52,899 nt of DNA, taken from the NCBI GenBank assembly GCA_039931775.1, contig JBDTRG010000007.1:1-52899 (forward strand), in the 5' to 3' direction. This document shows positions 52,121 to 52,899 of the stretch, piece by piece. The DNA comes from CAIWHR01 sp039931775 (GTDB taxonomy: Bacteria; Pseudomonadota; Gammaproteobacteria; Burkholderiales; Casimicrobiaceae). The position numbers and the translations under genes are program-made. Within the stretch, counting starts at the first letter, position 1. Each line of letters starts with the position of its first letter. Below the pieces are notes generated by a model. It made no database searches. It saw nothing but the letters and a program-made list of their open reading frames with translations, and was not told the DNA's origin.

Positions 52121-52899
52121 TTACTCGGGGGTCTTGTTATCCATCTTGGCCCGGAGCAACGCTCCGAGATTCGTGGTGCCGGAACTCGTTCCCGCCGTGT
52201 CGGACTTGACCGTCTGGATCGCCTCGGATTCCTCAGCGTGGTCCTTGGCCTTGATCGACAGGTTGATGCTGCGGTTCTTGCGGTCGATGTTGATGATCAT
52301 CGCGACGACCGGGTCGCCTTCCTTCAGGTGCGTTCGGATGTCCTCGACGCGGTCGCGCGCGACCTCGGAAGCGCGGAGGTAACCTTCGACTTCGCCGTCT
52401 AGCACGATCACTGCCCCCTTGCCGTCGAGCGACTTCACAGTGCCCTTGACCACGTTGCCCTTGTCGTGCGCGGCGACGTAGTTGGTGAACGGATCCCCGT
52501 CCAACTGCTTGATGCCGAGCGAGATGCGCTCGCGCTCGACGTCGATTGCGAGCACGACGGCCTCGACATCGGCGCCCTTCTTGTAGTCGCGCACGGCAGC
52601 TTCGCCGGCGAGCGACCACGACAGGTCGGAAAGGTGCACCAGTCCGTCGATGCCGCCGGGCAGCCCGACGAACACGCCGAAGTCGGTGATCGACTTGATC
52701 TGCCCGGTGACCTTGTCGCCCTTCTTGTGGTTCATCGCGAAATCGTCCCACGGGTTCGACATGCACTGCTTCATGCCGAGCGAGATCCGGCGGCGCTCCT
52801 CGTCGATTTCCAGGATCATCACCTCGACCTCGTCGCCCAACTGTACGACCTTGGTCGGATGGATGTTCTTGTTGGTCCAGTCCATCTCGGAGACGTGCA
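52121..52899 (-). CDS. rpsA: 30S ribosomal protein S1 (C-terminal part; 5' end outside window)
   Basis: The frame is open to the window edge; about 259 C-terminal residues of the roughly 560-residue protein are present. At least three S1 RNA-binding repeats are visible, each with a SLG/SIK-type ending: ILEIDEERRRISLGMKQ, the repeat with FGVFVGLPGGIDGLVHLSDL, and the last with IINIDRKNRSINLSIKAKD. S1 brings mRNA to the 30S subunit. It heads the rpsA-ihfB run. Confidence 0.96.
   Translation of the reverse strand, partial: HVSEMDWTNKNIHPTKVVQLGDEVEVMILEIDEERRRISLGMKQCMSNPWDDFAMNHKKGDKVTGQIKSITDFGVFVGLPGGIDGLVHLSDLSWSLAGEAAVRDYKKGADVEAVVLAIDVERERISLGIKQLDGDPFTNYVAAHDKGNVVKGTVKSLDGKGAVIVLDGEVEGYLRASEVARDRVEDIRTHLKEGDPVVAMIINIDRKNRSINLSIKAKDHAEESEAIQTVKSDTAGTSSGTTNLGALLRAKMDNKTPE

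Noticed and set aside
1..52899. CRISPR arrays, insertion sequences, tRNA or rRNA genes
   Set aside because: Reading both strands showed no regularly spaced repeats, no transposase or integrase motifs and no tRNA-like T-arm/acceptor pairing. A dedicated tRNA and IS search was not possible here.

Overview
The window is about 53 kb of GC-rich bacterial chromosome, and its gene order points to a betaproteobacterium. Supporting blocks are ribF-ileS-lspA-ispH, rpsA-ihfB-lapA-lapB-pyrF-ugd-hldA, a cysI next to a DUF934/cysH gene, an AddAB-like pair of the 'probable DNA repair protein' type, and an IPTL-CTERM surface protein. The lexA promoter carries the GAACG-N2-CGTTC operator type that I recall being described for Sideroxydans/Gallionella-like betaproteobacteria rather than the usual CTGT-N8-ACAG. 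This leans towards a Nitrosomonadales-like lineage, but the species cannot be read from the sequence. I see no prophage, insertion sequence, CRISPR array, tRNA or rRNA.

Layout. 1-2.0 kb: an exonuclease/GIY-YIG protein divergent from lexA, sharing one short operator region. 2.1-5.5 kb: aldo/keto reductase, HPD-less J protein, DUF1330, aroQ and enoyl-CoA hydratase. 5.5-11.6 kb: AddB-like and AddA-like nuclease/helicase pair. 11.7-17.1 kb: ribF-ileS-lspA-ispH. 17.1-20.6 kb (minus): DUF2069, PilZ-like, alpha/beta hydrolase and Nudix genes. 20.7-24.1 kb: assimilatory sulfur reduction (DUF934-CysH fusion, CysI, divergent CbiX-type chelatase for siroheme). 24.1-31.5 kb: two M20 amidohydrolases divergent from a complete BMP-type ABC importer. 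31.6-35.5 kb (minus): pyruvate kinase, SIMPL protein and DUF4331. 35.8-40.6 kb: molybdopterin oxidoreductase, exported phosphoesterase and phytase-like phosphatase. 40.9-43.2 kb: DUF3494/IPTL-CTERM protein followed by about 1 kb of noncoding DNA with a structured inverted repeat, an AT-rich island and an orphan plus-strand terminator. 43.2-52.9 kb (minus): two sulfotransferases, radA, a membrane protein, hldA, ugd, pyrF, lapB, lapA, ihfB and the 3' part of rpsA.

How they fit together. The DNA-damage genes (Cho-like nuclease, LexA, AddAB-like pair) cluster at the left. CysH, CysI and CbiX form a sulfite/sulfide branch plus the cofactor it needs. The BMP importer with two amidohydrolases looks like uptake and hydrolysis of a nitrogen-rich small molecule. 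HldA, Ugd and LapAB concern lipopolysaccharide precursors and their control. Most genes are ordinary. The best leads are the compact, probably leaderless and bidirectional lexA control region, the DUF934-CysH fusion, the unexplained noncoding segment at 42.1-43.2 kb, the importer permease with no standard start codon at its expected N-terminus, and the hairpin/T-tract element between ihfB and lapA.
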